DNA of 64,000 bases from Gracilariopsis chorda (Eukaryota; Rhodophyta; Florideophyceae; Gracilariales; Gracilariaceae). How positions within the stretch are numbered: position 1 is the first letter of the stretch; every line of letters begins with the position of its first letter. Below, one piece after another: positions 9,894-20,624 of the stretch. The stretch covers positions 62,001 to 126,000 of the forward strand of contig NBIV01000257.1 of NCBI GenBank assembly GCA_003194525.1. The letters are read 5' to 3'. A program made the position numbers and the translations under genes. The notes below the pieces were generated by a model. It saw nothing but the letters and a program-made list of their open reading frames with translations. It ran no database searches and was not told the origin of the DNA.

Positions 9894-11681
9894 CTACCGT
9901 TGCATGCCGTACGAGCCGTAGAATCCAAGCGTGCTCCCTTTGATTCCATTATATACAAGAGGAGACGCTTGGCTATTCTGCACCGACGTGTTCCGCATCG
10001 TGTCGGACATGTGCGGCACCGCTTCGTACACTCCTGCTCGCGAAGGGCGGTTCATCATCATGCCGTGCATCATACCGTCCGAAGCACTCGTTGACGCTTG
10101 AGCACCAGTTCCCATCTCAGTGCGGTTACCTGTTTGATAGGCTGTGCGCAGCTCATGAACACCCGCAACCGCCCCACCGGCTTGAGTCACATTCGTTTGC
10201 ACACAAGCGTCAGAGCCCATTGCAGAAGCTTGTTGAGTGACATGCAAACTCGAGCCCACACCAACAGCTCCCGTCATACCCGTCACAGCCGCGCTGGCAG
10301 CGTAAGGCTGAACGGACGGGTGCTGATAGCCATGTGCTTGCTGCAGGTTAAAGTGTGCACCCGTTATTGTAGGCGGAGCAGGCACGGCGTGTGCTTGCGG
10401 CAATGGAGACACAAGGGCGCAGCCGCTCCTACTGTTGCGTGCGCTCTCTATGCGTTGTACAGCACGCACGGCTCGTGAAGAGACATCGTTTCGCATCTTG
10501 TGTGCAATGGCCTTCATTTCTTCCGAGTCAAGCGTGAGGTCGTGTATGGATCGCTTGTTTTTGTTGACCTGCTTGTTGCGTTGATCATGCTTTTGTGCGT
10601 GTGATTGCACCTGTGTAGGGGAGCGAGATGCAACAATGACGGCAATTTGTTTCCAACAACCGCGGCCGTAGATGTCAAGCCCTTCGAGAAAGAGGTAGTG
10701 TTCCTCCCGTGACCATCCATGCTTGTACTGACGTTTCGGGGGAATCCTCCGTTTGTGCACTTTTAGAGGGTTGACATGTGGAGCGGCCAAGTTAGGTAGC
10801 TGAGCGAGTTGTTGGGTTTGGTTGCCGATGGTTTGCGGCACGACGGCGGTTCCTTTGTGATCGACCACACCGTTGGTTGAGTTGGAGGCACTGACGGGTG
10901 CCTTGTAAAGATGGAAGGGACACTTGCCAACTCGACGACACGGCTTGTCGTGCTGGTTTGAAACGCCGCATATTATGTGACCGTCACTGTTGTAGATGTT
11001 GCCCGAGTCGATTACACAGCCTGCATTGAGAATGTTGTGGATGTTATACAAGGCTCGATCGGGATTTGTGGAACGACTTGGTGTGAGACGTGGTGCATCT
11101 GGGCGAGAGGGGCCTGGTAGTGTGTAACGAGAAGCAGTGTGTGGCGCTGTCTTCTGCGGGTGTTGTGGTAGGTTGGAAGGAAATGGGTATAGGGCGGTGG
11201 TTGGTGTGGGGGACGGCAGATTTGTGGCGGTGGGGTGGGTTAGAGATGAGTTGGTGGCGAATGGATGGGCGGTGGGGAGGACGGCGGGGATGTGTGTGGA
11301 AGGGGAGAGCGGCTGTTGTTGGGGCAGCGGGTTGGAGAGCAGCGGTTGTTGTTTGGGCAGCGAGGTGGAGAACAGCGGCTGTTGGTGGGGCAGAGAGGGG
11401 GAGAACGGCAGTTGTTGTTGTTGGGGCAGCGAGGTGGAGAACAGCGGCGGTTGATATGTGCGGGTGAACGGTTGTGATGAAAAGTGTTGGGTGGTAGGGG
11501 TGGGGGTGAGGGCGGGGACGGAGGCGGAGGGCGGTTGAAAGGTGGAGTTGTTTGTGATAGGTGGATAGGTAAGTGGAGAGAGCTTTGGTGCAGATTGAAC
11601 GGGGGGAAGGTGGTAATTGGAGGTGGTCGGTTGGGACAGAATGTGAGAGAAAAGGTCGGGGCGGGAAGGCGGGGGGTCCAT
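9894..11681 (-). CDS. SHAQKYF-class single-repeat MYB-like transcription factor
   Basis: A 595-residue protein from the ATG at 11681. Residues about 1-200 are low-complexity Pro/Ser/Gln/Leu-rich repeats resembling LPQQQPLxS. A single MYB/SANT repeat follows at about 310-365, starting HGWSREEHYLFLEGL, with three spaced aromatic or Trp positions and ending RSPTQVQSHAQKHDQR. Family knowledge: SHAQKYF proteins are plant and algal MYB-related DNA-binding factors. Here the terminal YF of SHAQKYF is replaced (SHAQKHD). The remainder is Ala/Gln/Gly-rich with no domain. The start at 11681 is preferred because a TATA box lies about 120 bp upstream; the longer frame from 11909 would start upstream of that box. 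Confidence 0.8.
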   Translation of the reverse strand: MDPPPSRPDLFSHILSQPTTSNYHLPPVQSAPKLSPLTYPPITNNSTFQPPSASVPALTPTPTTQHFSSQPFTRTYQPPLFSTSLPQQQQLPFSPSLPHQQPLFSTSLPKQQPLLSNPLPQQQPLSPSTHIPAVLPTAHPFATNSSLTHPTATNLPSPTPTTALYPFPSNLPQHPQKTAPHTASRYTLPGPSRPDAPRLTPSRSTNPDRALYNIHNILNAGCVIDSGNIYNSDGHIICGVSNQHDKPCRRVGKCPFHLYKAPVSASNSTNGVVDHKGTAVVPQTIGNQTQQLAQLPNLAAPHVNPLKVHKRRIPPKRQYKHGWSREEHYLFLEGLDIYGRGCWKQIAVIVASRSPTQVQSHAQKHDQRNKQVNKNKRSIHDLTLDSEEMKAIAHKMRNDVSSRAVRAVQRIESARNSRSGCALVSPLPQAHAVPAPPTITGAHFNLQQAHGYQHPSVQPYAASAAVTGMTGAVGVGSSLHVTQQASAMGSDACVQTNVTQAGGAVAGVHELRTAYQTGNRTEMGTGAQASTSASDGMMHGMMMNRPSRAGVYEAVPHMSDTMRNTSVQNSQASPLVYNGIKGSTLGFYGSYGMQR

Positions 11682-11800
11682 TGCAGGGGGGCGGGAGGGG
11701 GGGAGAAGGATAGCGGAGAGTGATAGAGGGGAGGGGAGTGGTGATTGATAGGGGTGGGGAGTGAAGAGATGTTGATGGGGGGGTGGATCAAGAGCGGGGC

Positions 11801-11810
11801 TTATATAAAG
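11801..11810 (-). promoter_or_regulatory. TATA box of the MYB gene
   Basis: The minus strand reads CTTTATATAA here, about 120 bp upstream of the preferred MYB start codon. That leaves room for an untranslated leader of roughly 90 bases. Confidence 0.5.
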
Positions 11811-12659
11811 GCAAGTGATGTTTTTTTTTTTTTGCTTTGTGCTGTGGGTGGGTTTGGGTGGGGCGCACGGGGCGCGGGCACGGTGCAAGGCGGATATTGT
11901 ATGATGCAAGCGGTGCGACGGGGGGGGGCGTCATACAATGGGACGTGTGCGGAGATGGCGGGGGAGGGGTGGGGGGAGGTGAACGATGTGGCGCTTTGAG
12001 GTGCGGTGTTGACATGAGCTGTAGGCGGGGTGTGGGGGGGGGGGGGGGGGCGGTGGAAGGCGTTTTGTTTTGTGGCCGTTTTACGCGCTCTCATGCAAGA
12101 TAAGGTGCGAGCGATATGCGCCATTTGAAACGGTGGACGGCGCCCAATGGGCGCCACCGAGCGCTTCACATGGCGCGCTCGTGGTGGCGCGCTGCTCGCG
12201 CTGTTGTGAATGCTCCGCCGCTCCGCCTGTGGCGCGGTGCGTGGGGCGGGCGGGGGCGTTGGACGGCGTGGGGACGGGTCGGTTACTCGGTGGCGCACGG
12301 CGATTGGGAGGTGCACTTGGGCGGCGGCGCGGCTCGCTGAAGCGGCTCGCTGCAGCTGCGGCGGTTGCGTGCACTCGTGTTCCAGCACGCAATCAACGTG
12401 CGCACACGTGGCGCCGCGCGCGTTCCACCGCCGCCGCGGCGACACGGCACCCACCGCCCGCTGTAAGCTTTCGCTTGGACTGGCGCGCGTTCTCAAAGCG
12501 TGTTCCATTTCGGCCGCCACGCTTTGTCATGCTGCGCTGGCCAGCCGCTGGCCGCTGGGCCCGTTGCGCGCTGGCACGGCTCCAGCCGCGCTGCACACGG
12601 TGGACGAGCGGTTGCCGCTCCGCGTTGTGAGTGGCTGGTGAGACTGGCCATCTCGTTTT

Positions 12660-12667
12660 TATAAAAA
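12660..12667 (+). promoter_or_regulatory. Candidate TATA box at the start of the G-poor tract
   Basis: TATAAAAA lies between the GC-rich block and the G-poor tract. It would fit a plus-strand transcript running through 12.75-14.9 kb. No downstream coding region supports it. Confidence 0.3.
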
Positions 12668-15222
12668 CTTTGCACATAACGCGCCCAGATTCAGCGCCGG
12701 CCGCGGCCGCGCACGTGCGTGCGTCGCTGCTCAGTACTGTATCTCGCAAAGATATGTACGTGTGCCATCCAATCAGCTTTGTGCGAATGCATTCAACCTC
12801 TCCCTTTCGACCAATCCTTGCGCCCGCAAAACGCGTCTGTGATCGCCTTCTTTCACACTCGTCGGCCTCCTCACCGTGAACAATGAATGCCCCCCGCTCT
12901 CGATAACTGCTTCGCGTTTCCGCCCGTCGTGGCCCTCAACGCCCCGACTCATATCTCCAATGCAACGCAGCCCCATCACTTGCATGCCCTCAAGCGGTTT
13001 AATAAAATCATAATCAAATGCTCTTATCGCAACATCACAACATACAACAAACGAACCTCTACATCAAAACAAAACAAAAAACACACAACTTACATACCAT
13101 ACAAGTACTCCAAATTATAACACTACAAGTACATACTTCACACACACACACACGCTCACACATACCGAAGCAAACGGGTTAGCAATCGCCTTCGGCACCG
13201 TGTGCTCGAGAAAAACCTCTGCCTTCCTCTTCATCTTTCGCTCGTTGCCGACTCGCTGCCTGCATCGCCCCAACCCCATTTCGACCCTCTCTCGTCAACT
13301 TAGTAAATTACATCCTCACTCCACCATCCGCATACCTATTTCTCTTGTCATCAAAACCACATTAAAAGCATGTGCCGCCAGCCACCACCCCAAATTAGCC
13401 TTTATTCGTTCCACCGTTCGATCCAATTCAATCACCATCAAATCAATATGCACACGTCTGAACGTCTAATCCCGAACCGTGTCCAGGCTGTGCCCCTCGT
13501 GTTAGCTCCGTTAGAGTTTCTAATCCTTATTAGCCGAACACATCACCCGTCATACTATGCTTTGTCAATCCGCAACCATGCCGCTGCGGACCATCAAAGA
13601 GCGCCACACCGTCAATGGAACAAACACTGCATGTTGCAATCATCCAGTCTTTTACCTATTCTGAGTGCTCCTTCACGATATCAGTTCACCACTCTGTTCA
13701 AACAAAATACAACTCTGCTACCGATACAATAAAAAAACACAACAAAAATTCTTCATTGCTTGTTGGCCCTTTAAATAAACTGATATACATTCAAAGTGAA
13801 TCAATATCACAAAATTCGCCACGTACGTAAACTGCGATACAACCATATTTTCTTCGCTCATTCATATTATATACTCATTGCTTTCTACACCTCACTCTTC
13901 TCAGGTTGCTCCAAATTCCGTTACGTATGTATCTACAAACTTGGCGTGCTGTCGCTATCATAACAACCTCAATCGCCGTTTTGAATTATATCTTCACAGA
14001 GCCCCCTATTATCCACAACATATCGATAACACAAGTAAACCAAAAAGCCAATGCCTTCTATAATAATAACTCTACACTTTGCAAAAGGAACGACGTTGTC
14101 AAACACAAAAAAGAATAAACGGTTACGTCCCTTTTCCAGATACCATACAAGTGTACAACTATTTTTCAGCCTTTACACGTTTTGCAAAAAATTGGCAAAC
14201 CTGACAGAGTATCACAACCATTGCATCGCCCATAATGCTGTTGAGACCAGTTGCTTGTTTGAACACACACTTGCCCCCAAGCCTGCGCCAAACCCTATCC
14301 TCTCCCTTGCCCGACGAAACTACTTTGACCGCACAAAGTACCAACGCAAGAAAGACAGGCAACCGGTTCACATCACACAATTCGAACAATGCAAAATGCA
14401 TTTTGAAATCCTCTACAACGGCTCAATGTGGCTTCGTTTGTGCTTAATCTTTGGTATCGATGACACCAAACTTGATTACAATCAGAGCGTTCTGTATCGC
14501 GTCATCATCTTAATCCTATTGTATGATCCCGTTGCCCCGGACAACGCTTTTAGATTCTCACCGTGTTGACTGCAAACGTACATTGCTACCTAGTAAAATC
14601 CTTAATGCTAACTTTTCATGAGCTAATCAGTGGATGGCTTTCTTGAGCTCTCTCGAAACAGAAAATTCAACACCCAAAACTGCGTCCTATTGCTCCTCTC
14701 CCAAAGCGGTGCTAACATCATATTTTATTCGGAGATCCGTAGGGTCGGCCGCTTGTCTTCCCCCGAACAAAGCGGTAACCTGGCATTGCTGGCAAATGCT
14801 ACCCTTCAAACGACAAAAGTCTACTACACGTAGAGGAGAACGAAACATTTACAACATACCGGCAACTCGAACGCACCCATCCCACAACCCAGTATCTAGC
14901 TTTCGACCCCGCAGGGGAAAGTTGAAACGCTTGTACAAACACAGCTCCTGTGCTATGAACCATTGGTTGAGTTGTCTGCTGAGTGGAAGGTCTTTTAAGA
15001 CCTTCTTTTAATGGCGAACTATTTGAATTATAAACCTGCACGTAATTCCGTAATTTCGCAAACTATAAACAGGGGCAATTATTGCCCCAAAAGAGGTGCA
15101 AAAATAGCGCTTTCTGTTTTTTTTTGCATAGATCTGCCGTATCTCATCTTCACCAACACACAAAGATATCTCACTACTATATAGCCAACAGGGCACGACT
15201 GTGTCGGTTGCCACATCCTCGA

Positions 15223-15269
15223 GGCCGCACTAGCGATAACTTACCATGATCAGCGTATCTAGTGCGGCC
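15223..15269. repeat. 11-bp perfect inverted repeat upstream of OSBP
   Basis: Arms 15223-15233 and 15259-15269 (GGCCGCACTAG and its complement) are separated by 25 bases. They lie about 195 bp upstream of the OSBP start and could form a hairpin in the leader or be a dyad binding site. Confidence 0.5.
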
Positions 15270-15462
15270 ACGACAAATCGAGTCGTAATTGGAGCTCGTC
15301 CCACTGTTCCTTCCCCCAAGTCGCAGGATTCACAGCACCGCAGCACTTTGCGGAGTCATGATGCCAACCGCATCACCAGACTGCGTCAACACTTCTTAAG
15401 AACAGCGCGCCATACTTTCGCACGATTCTCACATCTGCGCGCAGCTTACTACATCGCGCAGA

Positions 15463-16959
15463 ATGTCGCCTCCCCCGACATTACGCTTCAACAGGAGCAA
15501 CTCCAAAGATGACTACCGTATTGACCGCGCGTCCGCGACAGGCGGCCTAGTATTTCGCGACCCCAAGGACGGTGAGATGCTTCGACGCAGTATGCAGCAT
15601 GTCTTACAACGAGTTGGGTCACGGGTACTTCAGGGCAACATAAACTTTTCCGGAATGGCACTGCCAGTGCATATGAACGAACCACGGAGTGTTTTAGAGC
15701 GCGTGACGGACGACTGGGCATACGCACCGCTATACTTGAAGGCGGCGGCAGCAACAAGCGACCCTGTGGAGCGAATCAAGCTGGTGGCAGCTTTTGTGGT
15801 GTCTGGCTTGCATTGCATTGATACTCTAGCCAAACCGTTCAATCCAATCCTCGGCAGTACGTATCAAGCAACACTAAGTGACGGAACTCCGTGCTACATT
15901 GAGCAAACGAGTCATCATCCACCGGTAACTCACTACAGCATCCGTCCCGAAGATGCAAGTTACATCATGGCGGGCTTCAGCGGAATGCAAGGTGGGGTGG
16001 TATGGGGCCTTGATACAGCACTGTCATCTCGTCGAGTAGGTATCAACGTGGTAGAATTTGCAGACGGCACCAGGATTGTATACACCTTTCCGACGATGTT
16101 GCTTCGCGCCCTTCTGAGCGAACTCAAATGCGAATTTGACGGGCCGTTTTGCGTAATGTACGAGGCGCATGGTTTGGTATTTGACTTTGCACTTAACCCC
16201 CCGCAGCCGATGCGGTGGTTGCCGTTGAGCACAGGCATTCCTACAGACTACATGGACGGGGTTTTGTACCGCCTTTCAAACCAGGGTGTGATGGAGGAGG
16301 GCAGCACTTGCTTCACGGGTGCGTTTGCAAAGAAGAAAGGGGCATTCTTTGGAGACCCTGATGAGGCGGTACGAGAAGCCAACGATGGAAAGTACACAGC
16401 CGTCGAGCTGCGCAGTAACGCAGAGATCACATCGTCTGTGACAATCGCGATTCAAGCACGAAACCGAGGGGGGAACGTGTCTGTTAGCGGCGGCTTAGAG
16501 CGCGAAATCTTGTGCTATGCAAGAGGAACATTTTTGGGGTACCTTGACATTGACGGAGAGCGGGTGTGGGACATTCGAGAAATGCCAAAGGGGCAGGTCG
16601 TTGGTGGAGATTTGAAGAAGGCACTCGCAAGCGATTGTCGGTATCGCGAAGACGTAGTGGTTCTTAAACGAGCTCTTGACGAAAATAACGATGAGGCTGC
16701 TCGGGAAGCTTTAACGAACGAGGCACAGTTGCTGAAGGAAAAGCTGGAGAATATTCAACGAAATGACCGGAAACTGCGAAGGGAAGGTGTGCTGAGGGAG
16801 ACAAATGAAGAGGATGGTTTTGTAGAGAAGGACGAAGGAGAGCGGAGTTGCACTAGCGTGAAAGCAGAGTTTAGTGAGAAGGACGGACAGAGTGTGGATG
16901 GCATTGGGGCTGGCGAGGAGAAGAAGGAGTTCATTCCGGTATCAATACCGACGCGATGA
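15463..16959 (+). CDS. Oxysterol-binding protein-related lipid transfer protein (ORD only)
   Basis: Single-exon 498-residue protein consisting mainly of the OSBP-related lipid-binding domain. Family hallmarks are KPFNPILGSTYQA near residue 125 and EQTSHHPPV at about 147, the signature that contacts PI4P; the usual form is EQVSHHPP. No PH domain, ankyrin repeats or FFAT motif were noticed, so it resembles the short yeast Osh4-like type. The last 90 residues are charged, with a likely coiled-coil stretch (EAQLLKEKLENIQRND) and an acidic tail. Family knowledge: these proteins exchange sterols or phosphatidylserine for PI4P between membranes. The ATG at 15463 is the first in frame. Confidence 0.93.
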   Translation: MSPPPTLRFNRSNSKDDYRIDRASATGGLVFRDPKDGEMLRRSMQHVLQRVGSRVLQGNINFSGMALPVHMNEPRSVLERVTDDWAYAPLYLKAAAATSDPVERIKLVAAFVVSGLHCIDTLAKPFNPILGSTYQATLSDGTPCYIEQTSHHPPVTHYSIRPEDASYIMAGFSGMQGGVVWGLDTALSSRRVGINVVEFADGTRIVYTFPTMLLRALLSELKCEFDGPFCVMYEAHGLVFDFALNPPQPMRWLPLSTGIPTDYMDGVLYRLSNQGVMEEGSTCFTGAFAKKKGAFFGDPDEAVREANDGKYTAVELRSNAEITSSVTIAIQARNRGGNVSVSGGLEREILCYARGTFLGYLDIDGERVWDIREMPKGQVVGGDLKKALASDCRYREDVVVLKRALDENNDEAAREALTNEAQLLKEKLENIQRNDRKLRREGVLRETNEEDGFVEKDEGERSCTSVKAEFSEKDGQSVDGIGAGEEKKEFIPVSIPTR

Positions 16960-17888
16960 ACAAAGGCCGCCGCTGGGTTTTCACCGCTGGTATCACACAG
17001 ATGCATCATCTTGCTAGTTTGGCAGGCCTTCTTGTGGATATCCGCAGCGACTTTGGAATGGTTCGGCAACTTGGGCAGTTTTCTCTCGTGGCTTGGGAAT
17101 GCATTTCTGCAGTTATCAGCTCGTTGTGTGCTCTGACCCGTTTGTGGTACGGTTGGTCCCCGCCCTACTCTCCACATTGACCATCACGTAGTCGTTGTTC
17201 TAAATCAGAATTGGGTACGATTGTAAGTGTTGTATCTGTGATGACAGTCGTTGTCTGCTCCTCTTTCGCTGCCAGACCCGCGTCAAGTTGCTCGCTTATC
17301 TGCTTTTGCTTTCAGTTTTTGAGTGCGTTCTTCCGCCTCCCGCCATGTTACGAATAGATCGATTGTGTTCCACACTTGCCGTTGCATCAGATTCGAGGGC
17401 TGGCGTTTGATCGAGATTCCACAGACAAGTGGGCAATCTCGGTGCTGAAGGTAAAGGGTTATAGGGATATAGGGATACCCTTCGGTAGACCCCGTTGTCT
17501 GCGCTATGTAGGAAATAAAGAGAGAGAGAGGGAGAGAGAGGGCTTCCTCCTTCGCTGTACAGTAGTGGTTGAGGAGTCATTCCGATCATCTTGCGATTGA
17601 GGAAGTGCATTGCTGGCAGCCCGCACACGTCGCTGATTGGTACAAGTGCGGCCCAATCTGGCGCGGCGGCCGAATGGATGTGATCTCCACGCAGGCGATG
17701 TGCGCTGGCAAGCAACGGACTACGAAGCGAAAGCTGACATGTGTCGGTGCCGATAGAACGCTTCATCGCGCAGACTGCGCAGCGCACGACGTCGCACGCC
17801 GCGTCATCGTGCAATCACAAGCGAATCGGTCGCCCGCAGTGTTTCGTTTCGACAGTCGTCGCAGCGCTCGTCCGTCGCACACGGTGCC
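16960..17888. other. Spacer between OSBP and AK-HSDH
   Basis: About 930 bp with no supported gene. It contains a GA-rich microsatellite at 17518-17542 and the 5' flank of AK-HSDH. A minus-strand ORF at 17296-17814 has no recognisable domain. Confidence 0.45.
17518..17542. repeat. (GA)n microsatellite
   Basis: A run of alternating A and G interrupted once by an extra GG; simple-sequence repeat in non-coding DNA. Confidence 0.8.
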
Positions 17889-20624
17889 ATGAGCGCCTTC
17901 ATCTCGCCGCTCCCGCTGCGCATTCGCGCCCCCGTCACCACCTCCGCGCGTCCCATGCGCACCCGCACCGTCCCTTTCGTCGTCGCTCGACGTTATCCGT
18001 TTGCATCCGCCTCCACTCCAGCTCCCGCTCCCACAGCGCCCTCACCGGCTCCTTCCCCGTCCACCTCTTCCTGGGTCGTCCACAAGTTTGGCGGCTCTTC
18101 TTTGGCGGACGCCGAATGCATAAGCCGCGTGGCTGACGTCATCGCCTCTGCGCCTGGTTCCTATAACAAGCGACTTGTCGTCGTGTCTGCCGTCTCTGGC
18201 GTCACCGATGCTTTACTCGCCGTAGTTTCCGCAGCTGTTTCGAGAGATCCCCATGCTCATTACGCGGAGCAGCTTGATGACATCGCCGAAAAGCACCGCC
18301 GCATCGCCGAGCAGCTCTTGCCAGATGACGCACGTGACGCCTTTTTGGCCACCCTTTCAGCCAATATCAAAGATCTCAATGACTTGTTGAGAGCTACCTG
18401 GATTGCTCGTTCCGTCTCTTCCCGCATTCGCGACCTCATCGTCGGACATGGCGAGCTCTGGAGCGCCCAGCTTCTGTGGGCGCTTCTGCGATCGAGTCCT
18501 GTAGTTTGTTCGTGGCTGGATGCCCGTGATGTACTCGTTGCGCGTCCCAGTGAGACTTCTATCAATCGCAAGATTGTCGTTTTGGAACAAAGCAAAAAGC
18601 TTTTGCAATCTTGGTTGCGTTCCAATCCAGCGCAAGTCGTCATTGCTACGGGCTTCATTTGCCAGGACCTTGAAGGTGTCCCCTCCACACTGGGTCGCAA
18701 CGGATCTGATTACTCTGCCTCTGCATTTGCAAACCTTTTGTCCGCTTCTGAGCTTAATATATGGACAGATGTCGACGGCGTATATTCAGCAGACCCACGC
18801 GTTGTGCCGGATGCAATCGTCATTCCGGACATGAGCTACAAAGAAGCTGCTGAGCTTGCGTATTTTGGCGCAAAGGTTCTTCACCCAGACACCATGGCTC
18901 CGATCATTGAAAGTAGCATCCCTATGCGAATTCGCAACACCTTCAACAAGGATTTCTTAGGAACACTTGTACGTGACTCTGATTTTGACTCCGAAGACTT
19001 CACCAGAGATCTCAAGTACTCTACTCGTGATATGGCGGGTGTGAAGGGTTTCACCACCGTCCAGGATGTATCAATCGTCAACATTGAGGGTACCGGTATG
19101 ATCGGTGTCCCTGGAATCGCTTCACGCGCATTTCAAGCTCTGTTCTCTCAAAACGTTTCTGTTATTCTCATTGCCCAAGCTAGTTCAGAATTCTCCATCT
19201 GCATTGCTATCCCTTCTGGTCAAAGCGAAGTGGCAACAGAATCTATCAAACGTGCTTTCCGACCAGAACTCTCAGATGGACTGATTTCTACAATTTCTTC
19301 CATACCGGACTGCAGTATTCTCGCCATGGTCGGAGAACAGATGCAGCAGCGCCCTGGCGTTTCCTCACGCTTGTTCGCATCTCTTACAAGAGCCGGCGTG
19401 AACATTGTTGCCATGGCCCAAGGTTCTTCTGAGCACAACATATCTGTAGTTGTTAATTCAGAAAGCGAAAGCCGAGCCTTGAGGGCTGCCCATGCTTCGT
19501 TTTACCTTTCTGACCAAACTGTGTCCCTGGGTCTCATCGGCCCTGGCGTTGTTGGCGCCGCATTTCTCAGACAAATTCAAAGCCAACTGAAGACCCTGGA
19601 ACAGCGTTTTTCCGTTGATCTGCGTGTGAGAGGCATTGCTACCTCCAGGAAGATGGCTTTTGGAGAACCGATCAACCTTGACGATGATGCGTGGAAAGGT
19701 TTACTCCAATCTGATGAGGCCGTTACTGCCGATCTAGATGCATTTGCTGACTATATTCAGGATACTGCGCTTCCGCACGCTGTCATTTGCGATTGTACGG
19801 CTTCAGAAGAAGTGTCTGCCTATTATGAGAAATGGCTAAAGAGGGGGATTCATATCATTACTCCGAACAAGAAAGCAAACAGCGGTCCGATAGATTACTA
19901 CCTTGCAATGAGAGCAGCCCAGCGTCGCCTCAACTCGCACTTCCTCTATGAAGCGAATGTTGGTGCAGGCCTTCCCATCATATCCTCGATTCGCGACTTG
20001 ATGCGTACTGGAGATGAGTTTTTGGAGATTCAGGGTATCTTCTCGGGGACGCTTAGCTTCATTTTTAACGAATTTGATGGTTCTGAACCCTTCTCGTCTG
20101 TGGTTTCGAAAGCAAAAGCAAGCGGATACACCGAACCTGACCCGCGGGATGATCTGAGCGGGATGGATGTCGCTCGCAAAGTTGTGATTGTTGCAAGGGA
20201 AATTGGTATAAACGTCGAACTCGGCGATGTTCCTGTTGAAAGCTTAGTACCTGCCGAGCTACAGGGCGACGATGTTTCTGTCGACGAATTCATGACACGC
20301 CTACCAGAGTTCGATAGCGAGCTGACCGCGATGGCAACTGAGGCCAAAGAGGCTGGTGAGCTTTTGCGTTATGTCGGCATAGTTGATGCCAAGAACCAAA
20401 AGTGTGCCGTTGAGCTTCGTCGGTTTTCTGAGAGTCATCCTTTTGGGCGACTGCAAGGTTCAGATAATATCGTCTCCCTCCGAACCATGCGATACGATGC
20501 CCAACCGCTCGTCGTCCAGGGCCCCGGAGCAGGTGCAGATGTAACAGCTGCGGGGGTCTTCGGAGATCTGCTGAGACTCACGGGCTATCTGGGAGCTCCT
20601 TCCAGCGAGGATAACGGAAGTTAG
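17889..20624 (+). CDS. AK-HSDH: Bifunctional aspartokinase-homoserine dehydrogenase, plastid-targeted
   Basis: Single exon of 911 residues, the size of plant AK-HSDH enzymes. Residues 1-60 form an acid-free Ser/Ala/Pro/Arg leader, as in plastid transit peptides. Aspartokinase follows with KFGGSS at 66-71 and GRNGSDYSA near 270. A pair of ACT regulatory domains covers about 390-535, with VPGIASRAF and QGSSEHNI. Homoserine dehydrogenase starts near 544 with the NAD(P)-binding LGLIGPGVVG, then TPNKKANSG near 660 and YEANVGAGLP, and ends with GPGAGADVTAAGVFGDLLR. Family knowledge: it phosphorylates aspartate and reduces aspartate semialdehyde to homoserine, on the route to threonine and methionine, and is usually threonine-inhibited through the ACT domains. 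Confidence 0.96.
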   Translation: MSAFISPLPLRIRAPVTTSARPMRTRTVPFVVARRYPFASASTPAPAPTAPSPAPSPSTSSWVVHKFGGSSLADAECISRVADVIASAPGSYNKRLVVVSAVSGVTDALLAVVSAAVSRDPHAHYAEQLDDIAEKHRRIAEQLLPDDARDAFLATLSANIKDLNDLLRATWIARSVSSRIRDLIVGHGELWSAQLLWALLRSSPVVCSWLDARDVLVARPSETSINRKIVVLEQSKKLLQSWLRSNPAQVVIATGFICQDLEGVPSTLGRNGSDYSASAFANLLSASELNIWTDVDGVYSADPRVVPDAIVIPDMSYKEAAELAYFGAKVLHPDTMAPIIESSIPMRIRNTFNKDFLGTLVRDSDFDSEDFTRDLKYSTRDMAGVKGFTTVQDVSIVNIEGTGMIGVPGIASRAFQALFSQNVSVILIAQASSEFSICIAIPSGQSEVATESIKRAFRPELSDGLISTISSIPDCSILAMVGEQMQQRPGVSSRLFASLTRAGVNIVAMAQGSSEHNISVVVNSESESRALRAAHASFYLSDQTVSLGLIGPGVVGAAFLRQIQSQLKTLEQRFSVDLRVRGIATSRKMAFGEPINLDDDAWKGLLQSDEAVTADLDAFADYIQDTALPHAVICDCTASEEVSAYYEKWLKRGIHIITPNKKANSGPIDYYLAMRAAQRRLNSHFLYEANVGAGLPIISSIRDLMRTGDEFLEIQGIFSGTLSFIFNEFDGSEPFSSVVSKAKASGYTEPDPRDDLSGMDVARKVVIVAREIGINVELGDVPVESLVPAELQGDDVSVDEFMTRLPEFDSELTAMATEAKEAGELLRYVGIVDAKNQKCAVELRRFSESHPFGRLQGSDNIVSLRTMRYDAQPLVVQGPGAGADVTAAGVFGDLLRLTGYLGAPSSEDNGS

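Larger units (their letters stand above)
11811..15462. other. Long spacer between the MYB gene and OSBP: GC-rich block then G-poor tract
   Basis: No supported gene. It holds a T run at 11820-11834, a run of about 18 G near 12034-12051, a GC-rich block at 12,070-12,650 with frames open on both strands, and a plus-strand TATA-like sequence at 12660. From about 12,750 to 14,900 the plus strand is strikingly poor in G and rich in A, C and T. ORFs in that part (for example 14051-14569, 172 codons) have no recognisable domain. A long non-coding transcript or untranslated region is possible. Confidence 0.4.

Noticed and set aside
11682-11909. Longer MYB start at 11909
   Set aside because: It would place the start codon upstream of the TATA box at about 11805 and add low-complexity sequence encoded through a T-run.
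12070-12749. ORFs of 100-240 codons in several frames between the MYB gene and the G-poor tract
   Set aside because: GC-rich composition with frames open on both strands and no domain in any translation.
14051-14569. 172-codon plus-strand ORF in the G-poor tract
   Set aside because: No recognisable motif; the tract is compositionally biased and the ORF overlaps others of similar quality.
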